From: Ottelia alismoides
Taxonomy: Eukaryota > Streptophyta > Magnoliopsida > Alismatales > Hydrocharitaceae
NCBI GenBank assembly: GCA_037367405.1
Contig: JAZKJV010002314.1
Coordinates: forward strand, 372,001 to 436,000
Direction of reading: 5' to 3'
DNA: 64,000 bases
The position numbers and the translations under genes are program-made. The notes beneath the pieces are model-generated. The model saw nothing but the letters and a program-made list of their open reading frames with translations, ran no database searches and had not been told where the DNA came from. Positions 45,712 to 57,314 of the stretch are shown here, piece by piece (positions within the stretch are counted from its first letter, which is position 1; the number at the start of each line of letters is the position of its first letter).

Positions 45712-47267
45712 CTACCGAGGAGCCCCATCTCCATCTGCAGAAGTTTGAGATGATCTGTAGCACCGTCCATGACAAACTGGTAGATGAGGACATTATCAAA
45801 TTGATAGCCTTCCCATTTTCCTTGATCGATAGAGCATCCTCTTGGCTGAAACATATGGGATGGGTTGTCACCACCTAGGAGCAATTACGAACCGAGTACC
45901 TCAATATCCACTTGGTCGGACAAATGCAACTTGAGCTATGATTAGCAATTTCTCCATGATCCCCAACGAACAATTCCATGAGGCGTGAGATCGATTTCGA
46001 GAGCTCATTGATAGGTGTCCTCACCATGATATCAACAAGCCCAATCTCGTCCAGAGTTTCTTTTGTGGGCTGACACGTGAGTTACAGGGGCTAGTGAATG
46101 CCTCGTGTGGATGTTCCTACTTCACCAAGGATGAAGACCGGGTCTGGGCCATCTATGAGGAGATCGCTAAAAATTACACAATGATGTCCCATACCTAGGT
46201 CTACACTCAAGGGAAGCCTCCCCATCAGGCATATTCATATCAGAGAATGGAACGTATTGAGATCAGTCCTTCTTCCTCTTCTACGACAGCAACACTGAAA
46301 GAGTCTTCAGCTGTTGATATGGGCATCATCAGCCAGAAGTTGCACAGGATGGAGATTATTGAAAAGAAGACGTGTCAGGGCTTGGATAAGCTCAACATGA
46401 TCGATGAGCTGGCCCAAACTTTGAATGACCTGAAGACTCAGATCATGTGCCTCCAAGAGACATAAACAACTTCTCAGCCAAGGTTGGGAGCAGTTCGTCA
46501 CAACCCTCCGCCTCATACAAATAGGTTCACCATATTCAGACGTATCCCATTTAGTCACTCCCGCAATATCAGTTGCACCACCACCTCCTTCAGACACTCA
46601 GATGGTGGTGTACCATCTAGATCAGCCTTTGGCATCCCTTCCCCCTTCAATCCACGAGCAGACGGAGTTGTTGATGGAAGTCAACGGGATTTAGTACTCC
46701 TAATACCAACAACAACCCAAGATCCATTGTGATCACCCAGCTTCCGATTATCCATTGGAGGCACTCAGTCCCAGCAAAAGCCTCCATCACAGTCAGGGTA
46801 GGGAGCCCAACAACAACAACCTTGGTATTCCCAGTAGCATGGTCCTCGACCCCAGTAATATAGTCAATAGTGGAGGTAGCAACAACCTCATACTCAGTTT
46901 CCACAGCCTAACCCTTACTCATACCAATAACAACAACATAGCCAACCTCATTTCCAACGAGGCAACCCATTCGGTTCTCATACACACTCATATGAGAACC
47001 CAACACTAGATGATATCGCCTGCATGCTTTTCGAGCAGCAAGCCACATTCCAACGAGAAATGGATGAGTTCCGACAGAAGATGAGGGAGATCATCAAAGG
47101 CAAGGCTTCCATCCCTACGCAGATTGAGCCTAACCCAAACAATATGAAGATGAAATCTGAGCAGGTACAGTTCACAGAGGCCGCCACTCTTAGTGAGGTA
47201 TTACGATATCCAATATTTATTTGATGCTGATTGTGTGACACTTAGGAGTTATATGAAGCTAGCTGGC
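45712..47267 (+). pseudogene. Athila-like gag, C-terminal part
   Basis: After the solo LTR gag resumes with TEEPHLHLQKFEMICSTV, then KLIAFPFSLIDRASSWL, the conserved gag core. Frameshifts and stops follow from about 45880. Later pieces include a Pro/Gln-rich region, MEVNGI at about 46674 (compare VNGVWSND in gag of element C) and DADCVTLRSYMKLAG at about 47222-47266, with VTLRS as in the gag end of Athila elements. Element C is inserted immediately afterwards, at TGATAACAGG (47268). Confidence 0.78.
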
Positions 47268-50200
47268 TGATAACAGGGGTTTTCGTAGAGGTCTTGTCAA
47301 TCCACAAGGTGGATCGACAGTCGTCGAAGCGATCCCAAACAAAAACCCTGATTAATCATCAATTAACCCACAATATATAAAAAGCCATGAATAACAAAAA
47401 TGTGAGGTTGAAATTTGTTAACTCTACCATAAAATGCATAGTGATTAAGCATGTAGAGGTCGAACCACAGAGTGCAAACATGTAGCCTATGGTTATTTAT
47501 TTACAACCATGTCATTTGTCATGCATATACATATATCTTTTTGTGGGTTTTTGGATTAAATATATTTTATTTTATTTTTTTTATTTTATATTCTTGTATT
47601 TTGTTTTTAATTTTATGATTTTATATTTTCTTTTTATATTTTTATATTTCTTTTTTCCTTTAAATACATATATATATATATATATATAATACATAAGGAT
47701 ATATAAATACATTTAGAATATTATATTTATAAATACTAATAGATAGTAATAAAATTCAAAATAAAAACCAGTTTTTATATATTTTTATAGTATTTTTTAA
47801 ATTTTCATGGAATTTATTTTCTATTTTTTATGTATTTTAAATTCCAAAATATTCCGAAAAGTGATTAAATAATTTCTCGAAATTGATTTGGATTTTAAAA
47901 ATAATAAATAGGCTCCAAAATTACCCAAACCCAATTTTAATATATAAATATTTATATAAAGAAAATTATATAATAGAAAACATAATTTAGGATTTTTAAT
48001 GAATTTTTAGATTTTTATGAAAGATTTTGGGGGGTTTTAATTTTATGTTTTTTCTTTTTCCATTTTTAGTGATTTTTGTATGAAATTAAAATATGAAAAA
48101 ATATACTATATATATTGGAATTGTTAGACATGTTTTTATATTTTTTTGGTATTTTCTAAGTTAGACAGTGAATAAATAGTGCTCATTTGATTTTTATAAA
48201 ATGGGTAAAATGCTCAAAATGGCAAATAAATGCATGGCGTGAAAGTACATGGCAATTAACATCTAATGTTATTTTTTGGATTTTTATGAGCAAAATAATT
48301 ATGTATAAAACTTAAATCAAAAGTACAAAAATATATGTCCTAGCAAGGGCATATTTGTAAATAAAATAGAGTATAGGGACACATATGCAAATAACCCAAA
48401 AATATACAACATGTTTAAACTTTATTAAACTTTTTCATAATTATAAGACCGTTAGAGGCTTCAATTCAAATTCACCACCTCATGTGGGACGACACGTGAG
48501 GTGACGTGGAATGGATCCAAATGTAATTTAAATAAATACATGAGACTATTTGCAAACTTTCCACTTTATTTTTAACGCTTCAATTTATTTTATAGGACTA
48601 ATATGTAAATATACAAAAATGCAGGGCTAGTTGTGTAGATTACCCCTCAGACGGCGGAGACATTTCACTTGACTCGTGTCGACGTGCAGACGGGCAATAC
48701 CCCTTCGACGATGGTCGCTCCAGATCTTCTCTTGGACTTGAATCAACGGTTGAGGGGAGCGCAACGTGGACGACTGTGATTAGAACTGGGCTGCTCCCCC
48801 CATCGGACGATACCTTCTTCGCACGAAGAATAGGGAAGAAGGTGGTCTTCCCCGAACTTCGGACAATGATTTCTCCTTCCTCCGGCGGTGTCTGATGGGT
48901 CTCTTTGGCTCTACACCACCGGGGGGCTTGTTCACATCGTCCAAGGTACTCCAGAAGGTCCGAAACCCAGCGATGGGGTCCTGGCATATCGAGGAAGAAT
49001 GAGCATCCTGGGGACCTTCGTTTATGCGCTAATGAGCCCCTGAAGGGGACCTGTTGCTTCGGTACATGCACATTAGAATGTGAAGGCTCGGGGAGAATCA
49101 CCCCGACCTATTTTGAAGCTACAATGCACAAGGAATGAAGGGGGTGGCAAAGGTCCGGCGAACGACGGAGTTAGACCTTCGAGCGGATCGAAGAGCTGAT
49201 CCGGTTGGATGGGCGGTCGGATTAGATGGAGAAAATGCAAGGGAATATGATGGTGATGATTGGGTAGTCGGAGGATGGTCGGCTCGCCGTAAAATGAGGC
49301 CGTACCTCAAGAGCTCCGACGAAGGGGTTTTGTTTAATCTAAACTAATTATTGATCAAAATGCGAAATAAAACATGGATACTAAAAGACGGGAATAAATT
49401 ATGCCAAAACCAACATAAAGAACAACTCTTATACCTGAGAGAGCTCAGGGAGTAGGGCCACCGGCGACGGTGGCCGTGGTCCGTGGGTGCACCTCCGTAC
49501 TCCTGGAGCTTCGCTCGGCCACAAGAAGACTTCCTCTGTCACGAGAAGACTCACTAAACCATGGACGAGGGTTCCTAGACTCGAGATGGTGACCAAAAAA
49601 TCAATGGAGGTCAGAGTCTTTATTTATAAGCATGGTGGGATACCCTTATTGACTGGTCGATTGGGAGAGTTTGGGTGTACGTACGAGAAATCAAAGTAGC
49701 TGGCGAGTATGTATGATGATCAATGTTGGTTTTCTCTGAAGGAAGCAAGGTCGATTGATCGATGGATTAGCCGGGAAAGATGGCGGAAAACTTGGGAAAA
49801 GACATCTGTGCCAAGTCAGAGGACTGTTGGGAGAGTTGACTGGGCGGTCAACAGAGGGAGCCCTACCATTGGTCCATGTAGGCTCACTATAGGACAAAAC
49901 ATCATGTTTATTAAAGAATAAATAATGAAAAGTAATAAATGATTTTATTTATTTTGCATATAAAAAAATTTTTATTATTTTATTTAGTATTTTATTCTGT
50001 TTTTTATTTATTTTTGGGTGTTATTTATTAGTAGTTTATTTTTAGGGGTATATTTATAGGTATATTTACCTATATTTTGACTATTTTATTTTTATTTTGT
50101 ACATTTTAATTTATTATTTTATTCTTTTTATTTTATATATTTATAACTTGTTTTTATGTTCATAAATATATTTTTATTATATTTTTATGGTATTATTTGT

Positions 50201-51022
50201 ACACTTAAATAAATAGGTATGCATATTTATGTAGGTGCACTTCTATGTATTTTATCTATTATTTATATACATTTTTTATTTTAATATATTTCATTGGGTT
50301 TTATTTTGGTTTTATTATGTACATGTGTTATAAATAATAATTACAAAATTATAAAAAATATGAATTTGTAAAAATAATAAGAAATGAATAAATTGAATAT
50401 TTTATTCGGGTATAATGTACAATGAGAGTCCAAAACCTAACTTTCACATAATAACTCCAAAAAATATGAAACGACCTTCATTAAATATATTATGAAAAGT
50501 TATAAACAATTAGAGTGATTTTGGTCCATTTTGAGTTTTTATTAGGGAGATATGGGTCTGTGAAGTTGGGATTTTGGCTTTTTATTTGGTGTATAAAAAG
50601 TACGCTGTATATTATTTTTGTGCAAACTCAATTTTGTATTTTTATTACATTATTATCTACAACTTTCATGTACAAAGTTTCTTTATTTGATTTTAAATAA
50701 TAAAGAATAAAATAGGTGTAAAAAATGAAGAAATAATGAATAAAAGAATTTGGGGTTTTATTGTATTTTTGGCCCTTATCTCCCCCTACTTTATTCCTTG
50801 TTGACCAACTCAATTCTTGACTTGGTCTCGGGGTTTAGGGCCATAATATCTTCGATATTTTATTCTCTTTATTATTTAGTTTTGGAATTAAAAAAACTAT
50901 TTTATATACAATTAATACACTAAATAATGACTGCTAATTTGTACAAAATGATGCTATTTACATGCATTAGCTAGGGTTTTAAAGCCAAAATGATAGAATA
51001 AAGGTGATGAAATGGAGATTCA
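47268..51022 (-). repeat. 3' LTR of element C
   Basis: The LTR spans 3.76 kb, from TGAATCTCC (minus strand, at 51022, next to the polypurine tract) to CCTGTTATCA at 47268. An AT-rich block (47500-48300) corresponds to 4080-5100 and 24580-25400, a GC-richer body covers 48480-49900 with a TATA box on the minus strand (TATAAATA, 49621-49628), and an AT-rich U3 part follows. The conserved GAGGTCGAACCACAG lies at about 47457. A (TA)n run is at 47668-47688. The 153-codon minus-strand frame at 48640-49101 has no recognised product. Confidence 0.78.
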
Positions 51023-51036
51023 TCCCCCCATACTTG
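51023..51036 (-). other. Polypurine tract of element C
   Basis: On the minus strand GGCAAGTATGGGGGGA is directly followed by the LTR start TGAATCTCC. It is the same motif as at 26651-26664 (element A) and 23122-23137 (element E). Confidence 0.8.
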
Positions 51037-52449
51037 CCTTTGTTAGTCCCTAGCAAACACTTATACAATAAGTACAAAAATAATAAATAATAAAAGAAAA
51101 AAAACATAAATGATATTGATTTTAATTATAAAACTTGTCTTTACAAAATCAAAGTTTGGAGCTCAAGTTTGACCTTAGTGTGAGAATGTGTGTGGAACCT
51201 GGTCGAGAACCAAATTTAAAACACAACAGCCTTCGAGAGTCACAGAACTCAGTTTAAACCACCTCAATAGCCATGTCAGAACTAGCCTACATCATACGCA
51301 AACTCTTATGACTATGAAGCTGACTTGTATAGTGTAAGTGACAGTGGCTCTCCCAACTGAAATGATAAAGGAGTTGACTTCTCCAGAATGACAACACAAT
51401 GATTCCCCAATCCAACGGCTCTTTCCTCGAGGAGCAGGGTATTCCCTTCTAAGTTCAAGTGACGCCTGACTCAAGAGGAGGGGGTGAAGAGAAGAATGGA
51501 TGGTAGTAGTGTAGCCACTTATCCTGGGATGCATGACCAGTGTAGTCAAGTCATCCAACTGCATGCTCACATGGTATAACTTTGATTCTCAAGCTTGCTT
51601 ATTATCTATACAACATATATACATACTCCGGCAGCCATTTTATTTTCAATCAGGCATGTCCACTTTTTTGGAGTTTTTTTTTCAACATACTATTCATACT
51701 ATTTACTACAACATTTACGTAAGGAGTTTTTCCTCTTGGGCTAGGAGACTGTCCCTCTTCTGAAGTATTATTACAACCCACACTCTCCTATCTTTAGACC
51801 TCATGGAAACTGGATCGAGTTAGGGTGCACTTCCCTCCCTAGACGAGGACGAATGTTTCCACTCATGTACGTCTCAAACTGGAAAATCCGTTCCCCTCAC
51901 CACTCCAATTGAGTTGAGCTAAGTGGAAGGTGCAAGTGTCCAAGTTAGGTCACGGCCGACAAGAGTCATGCGTGCGTCTCGACAAGTTCTAGTTAGTCAG
52001 TTGAGGTGACTTGAACCCAATCTCGGGTCTCAAAGAATTAAGTCTAAATAAACCTAAAGTACCTTAGATCTAGTTCCCATCCGATTCCAGTGAAGTTAGG
52101 TGCAGTAAAGTCCAACCAAGCTCCAATCTTAGACTTCATTTGGACTAGTTCAATCATAAATCTCAAAAAGAATATGAATGCTATGAAAATGCTATGTACG
52201 ATGCAGAAAATATTTTCATGATGCACTTTCTTCAAAGTCTTGATCTTTTGAAAAGATGATGCATATGCAAAATTTTTTTATTTTGCTAAAAATGTTTTTG
52301 ATATTTTCAATTTTGCAAATGTTTTTGTGATTTTTGAAAACAGAAGATTTTGGCTAAGAAAATAGGTACAAATATTTACATGGGGGTGCATCTTATATTT
52401 ACAAGAATTCAATTTTAAAGAATTTACAGTGGGTAAGTAATCACTTCTA

Positions 52450-52830
52450 TAGACATATGAATAAAGAATTTTAATATGATGTATATACTCCTCAAACTTA
52501 TTTGAAAATCATTTTACAAAGGTTTTGAAAACTATAGTCCAAAATAATTTTTACAAACGATTTCTACAAACATTTATACACATTTGAAAATCATTTTGCA
52601 AAGGTTTTTCAAACAGTATCTATAGATTTTCAAATAATTTTGCAACCATTTTTCAAACCATTTGCAAATCGTTTTTCAAACATTTCTATTTTACACGAAG
52701 AAAATAAATTTTGTAAACAAAATCTTTTTTACAAAGTTTGAACACCTTTTACAAAATATTTTCCAAACAGTTTTTCAAACGACTTTTCAAAAATAATTTT
52801 AAACTATTTTTCAAACATTTTGCAAAAGTA
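52450..52830. repeat. Degenerate TTTTCAAAC / TTTGCAAA array
   Basis: About fifteen imperfect copies of words like CATTTTGCAAA and CGTTTTTCAAAC follow one another with irregular spacing of roughly 15-35 bases. The region looks like a decayed minisatellite within the element's 3' non-coding DNA. Confidence 0.65.
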
Positions 52831-52996
52831 TTTTCATCTGATTTATTAATCGATATATACAAAAAGAGCTTGAGGAGGTATAAACTTGTTTTTTATTAGG
52901 AGATTTCAATGAATTTAATAGTATTTTTAGCCATAGGTATTTATTCAAAAATACGAAAGTATGAGTTATGGCTAAAGTATATACAGAGTATATACG

Positions 52997-53330
52997 ACCC
53001 CCCTATACTTAGTCTGAGCTATGTCCTCATAGATCGAAGAGAAAAAGAGAAGACATAACTCAGACTGAGTATAGAAAAGCCTAAAAATAACGAAGGAAGG
53101 AATAACTGAATAAGGAGTCGACCATCCCCCCTATACTTAGGATCAAATAATCTTAAGTGTAGCAGACTATACACAAAGCAGGGAGGGTCAAGGGTGAGAA
53201 TGAACATATCGTACTCCAGCTGTCTCCCCCTATACTTAGGGTAAGATCTCCCTGAGTATAGAAAAGAAGGAGAGACAGGGGAGAGGATTAAAGAATGAAA
53301 GTACACGGGATGCACCCCCTATACTCAGGA
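52997..53330 (-). repeat. Series of four polypurine-tract-like motifs
   Basis: On the minus strand CTAAGTATAGGGGGG-type motifs occur at about 52997-53011, 53125-53140, 53226-53240 and 53314-53328. Spacing is about 90-130 bases and the sequences between them are partly similar (runs with CTTTTCTATACT(C/G)AG). The same motif is present in series in the non-coding element at 41425-41612. Confidence 0.78.
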
Positions 53331-53499
53331 CAAAGTACGTCTTAAGTATAACAGACTTACAAAAAGGGGTGATACACTTAAGCATTTTTTTAATTGAAAA
53401 CGGACATTGAAGAAGAAAAGATAAAAGACTTAAAGGAAAAGTTTATAAGTTGCATTATCTGAATCTTTTGATGCAGCTACTATTGTGGATGTATCATCA

Positions 53500-54774
53500 A
53501 AGCGCGAAACTTGGATTGAGTTGAAGACGACCAAGAAAGTGTCATGCTTGAGGTAGGGATTCAGGCATCATGAGTCAATTATGATATTGCAATGATGTCG
53601 TTGTCACGTACTTCTTGAACTTGAAATAGACATGTCCATTTGCTTTTCAATTTACCTAGAAAGATCTTCAATTTTGCATCGAATAACCACACTTTCTGTC
53701 CAGCTTCGAAGGTCTTTCATCTGATGTACTGGTCATGCCAGCGTTTCACCTTATCCTTGTACATCAAGGTATTATCATATGCATAGTCTCGAAATTCCAA
53801 GAGCCTATTCAGATCATCTTTTCTTTTTTGACCACTTCGTTGTGAGTCCATATTGCAAATGTTGATAGACCATAAAGATTTGTGATTTAATTAAATGAGC
53901 AGATGACATGATTTCCCATATACAAGACGGTAGGGCGACATGCCCAAGGGAGACTTGCAAGCGGTTTTGTATGCCCATAGGACGGAGTTCAAGAGTTGGA
54001 ACCAATTCTTTCTGTCCAGTTTTACAAGCTTCTGAAGGATCGTCTTGATTTCCCTATTTGATAACTCTGCCATGCCATTGGTCTGAGGATGGTAAGGAGA
54101 TTAACACGGTGCTCGATATCATACTCCTTCGTGAGCTTCTTGATCTCTTTGTTTATGAAGTGGCTACCCCCGTATGATATCGGTATCTTCAGAATCCCGA
54201 ACTGCGAAATGATGTTCTCTTTCAGAAATCGACAAATTGTATGGCTGTCTACGGCTCGGGCGGGGATAGCTTCAACCCAACGACTCACATAATCAACAAC
54301 AAGAAGGATGTGCTCATATCCCTGACTGTTGGGGAAAGATCCCATGAAATCGATGCCCCAAGCATCGAATACGTATGCTATCTGAATGATCTTTAGGGGC
54401 ATTGAATCTTTCACGGTGAGGGTGCCTTTCAATCTTTGACAGTCATTGCAATGTTTGATAAAGGCTGCTGCATCCTTGAATAGTGTGGGCCACCATAGTC
54501 CACACTGGAGTACTTTTGCTGCCATTTTGTCTCTAGAGTGATATCCACCAGATTCGAGCGAGTGACAATGCTCGAGGACACTATGGTGCTCCTCCTGAGG
54601 AATACACCTGCGCCAAATGCAATATGCTCCTTCCCTGAATAGAAGTGAATCTTCCCATTGGTAAAAATGAATATTTGACAAGAACTTATCCTTCTTGATT
54701 TTTGTCCAATCTTGTGGAACCACACCGGATACGAGGTTGTTCACAATATTAGTATACCAAGGGAGTGAATCCAC
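53500..54774 (-). pseudogene. Athila integrase
   Basis: The frame opens with LPWYTNIVNNLVSG, goes through the zinc-binding HHCC domain (H-H spacing near EEHHSVLEHCH, then HCNDCQRLKG), into the catalytic core WGIDFMGSFPNS with the first Asp. The second catalytic Asp is lost: the usual DGGSHF reads SYGGSHF. After a frameshift [15 protein letters not shown] (with the core Glu of the NREIK block), [19 protein letters not shown] and [10 protein letters not shown] are clear. The C-terminal part, KRWHDQYIR and KLKIFLGKLKSKWT, reaches about 53600 with a stop in between. The enzyme would insert element DNA into chromosomes; this copy cannot. Confidence 0.9.
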
Positions 54775-54794
54775 GACTAAAATTGATTCATCAG

Positions 54795-55193
54795 TTAAGG
54801 TGCTGTGATGGGTGTACTGATCAGCGGAGGCTTTTGCTGCTCAATTATAGAGAGGTGATCTGCTACCACATTTTGAACTCCAAGCTTATCCTTGATTTCC
54901 AAATCGAACTCCCGGAGGTGAAGGATCCATTTGATCAGTTTGAGTTTGGCATCCTTCTTCTGCTGTAAGTACGTGATAGCAGAGTGGTTAGTGAAGATGT
55001 TGACTTTTGACCCAAGAAAATATGATCTGAACTTCTTGAGGGTGAATACCACAACCAGCAATTCTTTCTCTGTTACAGTATAATTTCTCTGAGCTTCATC
55101 TAGTGTTTTGCTGGCATAGTGAATGGCATAGCGAATCTTATCTTTCCATTGTCCTAACACAACCCCAACTGTAAAATCTGACGTGTCCGTCAT
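54795..55193 (-). pseudogene. Athila RNase H
   Basis: The open part has TDTSDFTVGVVLGQW (first catalytic Asp), YASKTLDEAQRNYTVTEKEL (catalytic Glu), FRSYFLGSKVNIFTNHSAIT and QNVVADHLSIIEQ (last catalytic Asp). The Asp of the usual TDH block is Asn (FTNHSA), so activity is probably lost even where the frame is open. RNase H degrades the RNA strand during cDNA synthesis. It lies between RT and integrase as expected. Confidence 0.9.
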
Positions 55194-55283
55194 GATATCA
55201 AAAGGACGAGACCAATCCGGAGGCTGTAGGATTGGAGCTTGAGTGATTAGCTCCTTCAGCTGATTGAATGAAAGGAGAACCTA

Positions 55284-56130
55284 CTAATCAACATTAAACT
55301 CGGTCTCCTTGCATAGTAATTCTGTAAGAGGTCGGGAAATGCGGCTGAAATCACTGATGAATCTTCTGTAGAATCCCACATGCCTCAGGAATGACCTCAC
55401 ATTCTTCACAGTATGAGGTGGCTCAAGATTGGCAATCACATCCATCTTTACTGGGTTGACCTTCATGCCATGTTTGGAGACGACATGACCCAGCACAATC
55501 CCTTCTGTAATCATGAAGTGTTTTTTTCCCATGACAATACAAGATTGACTTCACGACATTCTGAAGTACTCTGTCCAGGTGCTGAAGACAAGAATCAAAG
55601 CTATCACCATAGACAGAGAAGTCATCCATAAACACCTCGAGAAAACTGCCTACCATCTCGGCAAAAACTGTAAGCATGCATCTCTGAAATGTCACAGGTG
55701 TGTTGCACAATCCAAAGGGTATTCTCCTGAAAGCATAGGTGCCGAACGGGTAAGTGGAGGTTGTCTTCTCTTGGTCTTCTGGGGTGATTGCCACTTGGTT
55801 GTACTCGAAGTGCCCATCCAAAAAGTAGAAGAACTCCTTGCCAGACAGTCTTTCCAAAACATGATCAATGAAAGGCAAGGGAAAGTGGTCCTTCTTAAGA
55901 CGGTGGTAGTCAACACATACACGTTAGGATGTCGGTACACGAGTAGATATCTCCTCGCCTCTGTCATTTGTAACAACAGTAAGCCCTGACTTTTTTTGGA
56001 ACAACATGTAGTGGGCTTACCCATTTTGAGTCGGAGATGGGATAAATAAAGCCAACGTCACACCATTTTGCTATTTCCTTCATTACGATATCCCTTAGAT
56101 TCGGATTCAGTCTTCTTTAAAATTCAAGGG
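55284..56130 (-). pseudogene. Athila reverse transcriptase
   Basis: Reading from 56130 on the minus strand: QRRLNPNL-like start after a break, then after a frameshift PFIDHVLERLSGKEFFYFLD, YNQVAITPEDQEKTT, YAFRRIPFGLCNTPVTFQRC and the intact active-site box FMDDFSVYGDS. A further frame change is followed by GIVLGHVVSKHGMKVNP and VRSFLRHVGFYRRFISDFSR, the connection domain. At least three frame breaks and stops (for example after PLPFID's upstream block and near 55500) interrupt it. It would copy element RNA into DNA. Confidence 0.9.
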
Positions 56131-56913
56131 ACCATTTGGCATCTTCTTCCAGGTAAATGTGGTGTGAACACAATGCGTAATTTATCCCATGGAGATCTGA
56201 GACATGCCAACCAAGTGCCTTGCGGTTTTTCTCTAGAACCTCGAGCAGTCGAGATTCTTGCTCCAGGGTCAACCTGCTGCTGATGATGACCAGATATATA
56301 TTGTCTGCACCTGCAAGGAAAGCATACTTCATGCCTGCAGGAAGTGGCTTGAGTTCCGATTCTGATCTAACCAACTTATCAGTCACTTCTGAGACAATGC
56401 TGGTGGGATGATGTGCTGCTTGAACTTTTGCAGAGTTGCCAGCCTCAGTGCTCTGTTGGGAATCTGATAATATGTCGAACGAATCTTTGATGGGATCATT
56501 GTGCTCGGGTTATAGTGAATCATTGGAGTCAAAAAATGCATCAGTAAGCTGGACTCTATTTCCCAAATGTCTTCGAAGCTTGCGTCGTCTGTGCTTTCCA
56601 GGTCTTCCTCTAGGGAGAAGATTTCCTATATCCATGGAATGTTCAGGGAGAGTTGTGTATCTTTGATTTCTGTAATGAAGTCACAGTCTGCTTCATACAT
56701 AGCTGCATGTCCCTTACCAGTTACGATTTTGGGCTCGCTGATCATGTCTATGGTAATTCTATTGTTGCCCGAGCTGAAGGTGATCTTGCTAGACCCATAG
56801 TCAACCACAACTTCTGAAGTGTGTAGAAATGGTCAGCCTAGGATGATAGGAGTCTGGAGTAAGGGTGTGGGTGAGTCCATATCAAGGACTACAAAATCAA
56901 CTGGAAACTGCAT
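56131..56913 (-). pseudogene. Athila protease C-terminal part and linker to RT
   Basis: Immediately left of the solo LTR the minus strand reads QFPVDFVVLDMDSPTPLL, QTPIIL followed by a stop where the family has GRPFL, PFLHTSEVVVDYGSSKITFS, the end of the aspartic protease fold. ISEPKIVTGKGHAAMYEADC follows. Later, LTLEQESRLLEVLEKNRKAL, GWHVSDLHGI and LEEDAKWSLEF form the linker typical of Athila just before RT. Protease matures the polyprotein; this copy is split. Confidence 0.85.
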
Positions 56914-57247
56914 GTCCTTGATGAACCTCAGTTTCATCATCTTTATTTGTTATAATTAACCCCCTTGCTTAAGGTTTTGTCAATAAATCCCTGTTATTGT
57001 CTAATAATTAACAGAGTCCTAAATAAATTAAAAATCACAAAAAAATGGCAAAACAAAATTCGTGGTATTTTTAGACTCAAAAATACCCTCAAAAATATTT
57101 CGTGTCTTTGTTTGATCTCTTCTCTAGTTTTGGTCAACATGAAATTTGTAGATCTCATCAAGATTTACAACTTTCATGTTTTGAGTTTTCTCAAATTCGG
57201 CCAATAGGGCCTTCAAAAATAAGAAATGCTCTCGGAATAACCTGATT

Positions 57248-57280
57248 GGGCCACGTGGCCCATTCTGGGGGCGCCACGTG
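57248..57280. promoter_or_regulatory. Paired CACGTG (G-box) palindromes in LTR D
   Basis: GGGCCACGTGGCCC at 57248-57261 is a perfect palindrome, and CACGTG recurs at 57275-57280. Similar pairs occur at 39205-39234 and in the other LTRs of the family. G-boxes bind plant bZIP and bHLH factors; a role here is inferred. Confidence 0.6.
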
Positions 57281-57314
57281 GCCCGGTCCCTTTGTCTTTT
57301 CCGCCTCTTCTGTC

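Larger units (their letters stand above)
29086..47267 (+). mobile_element. Athila-like gypsy element B, 5' part
   Basis: The visible parts are the 5' LTR (29086-32232), a primer site for Asp tRNA, a 1.4-kb leader and a broken gag (33675-34314, continuing 45712-47262). The gag is split by a solo LTR that itself carries a nested non-coding element. At 47267 the gag end is interrupted by element C; pol and the 3' LTR of B are expected beyond base 64000. The lineage call rests on the primer site and on gag similarity to element C, whose pol is clearly Athila-like. Confidence 0.78.
51037..53490 (-). other. Non-coding region between integrase and 3' LTR of C
   Basis: I see no gene in these 2.5 kb. 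51170-52430 matches the corresponding regions of elements E and A. 52450-52830 is a degenerate array rich in TTTTCAAAC/ATTTTGCAAA words, a low-complexity repeat. 52997-53330 has four polypurine-like motifs in series. Long 3' non-coding regions are usual in Athila elements, where some members carry an env-like frame; no such frame is visible here. Confidence 0.7.

Noticed and set aside
46307..46904. Minus-strand frames of 85-96 codons around 46.3-46.9 kb
   Set aside because: They are shadows of the plus-strand gag of element B, whose motifs are readable there.
48640..49101. 153-codon minus-strand frame in the LTR of element C as a possible host gene
   Set aside because: It lies fully inside the 3' LTR, resembles no protein I know, and lacks splice or start context.
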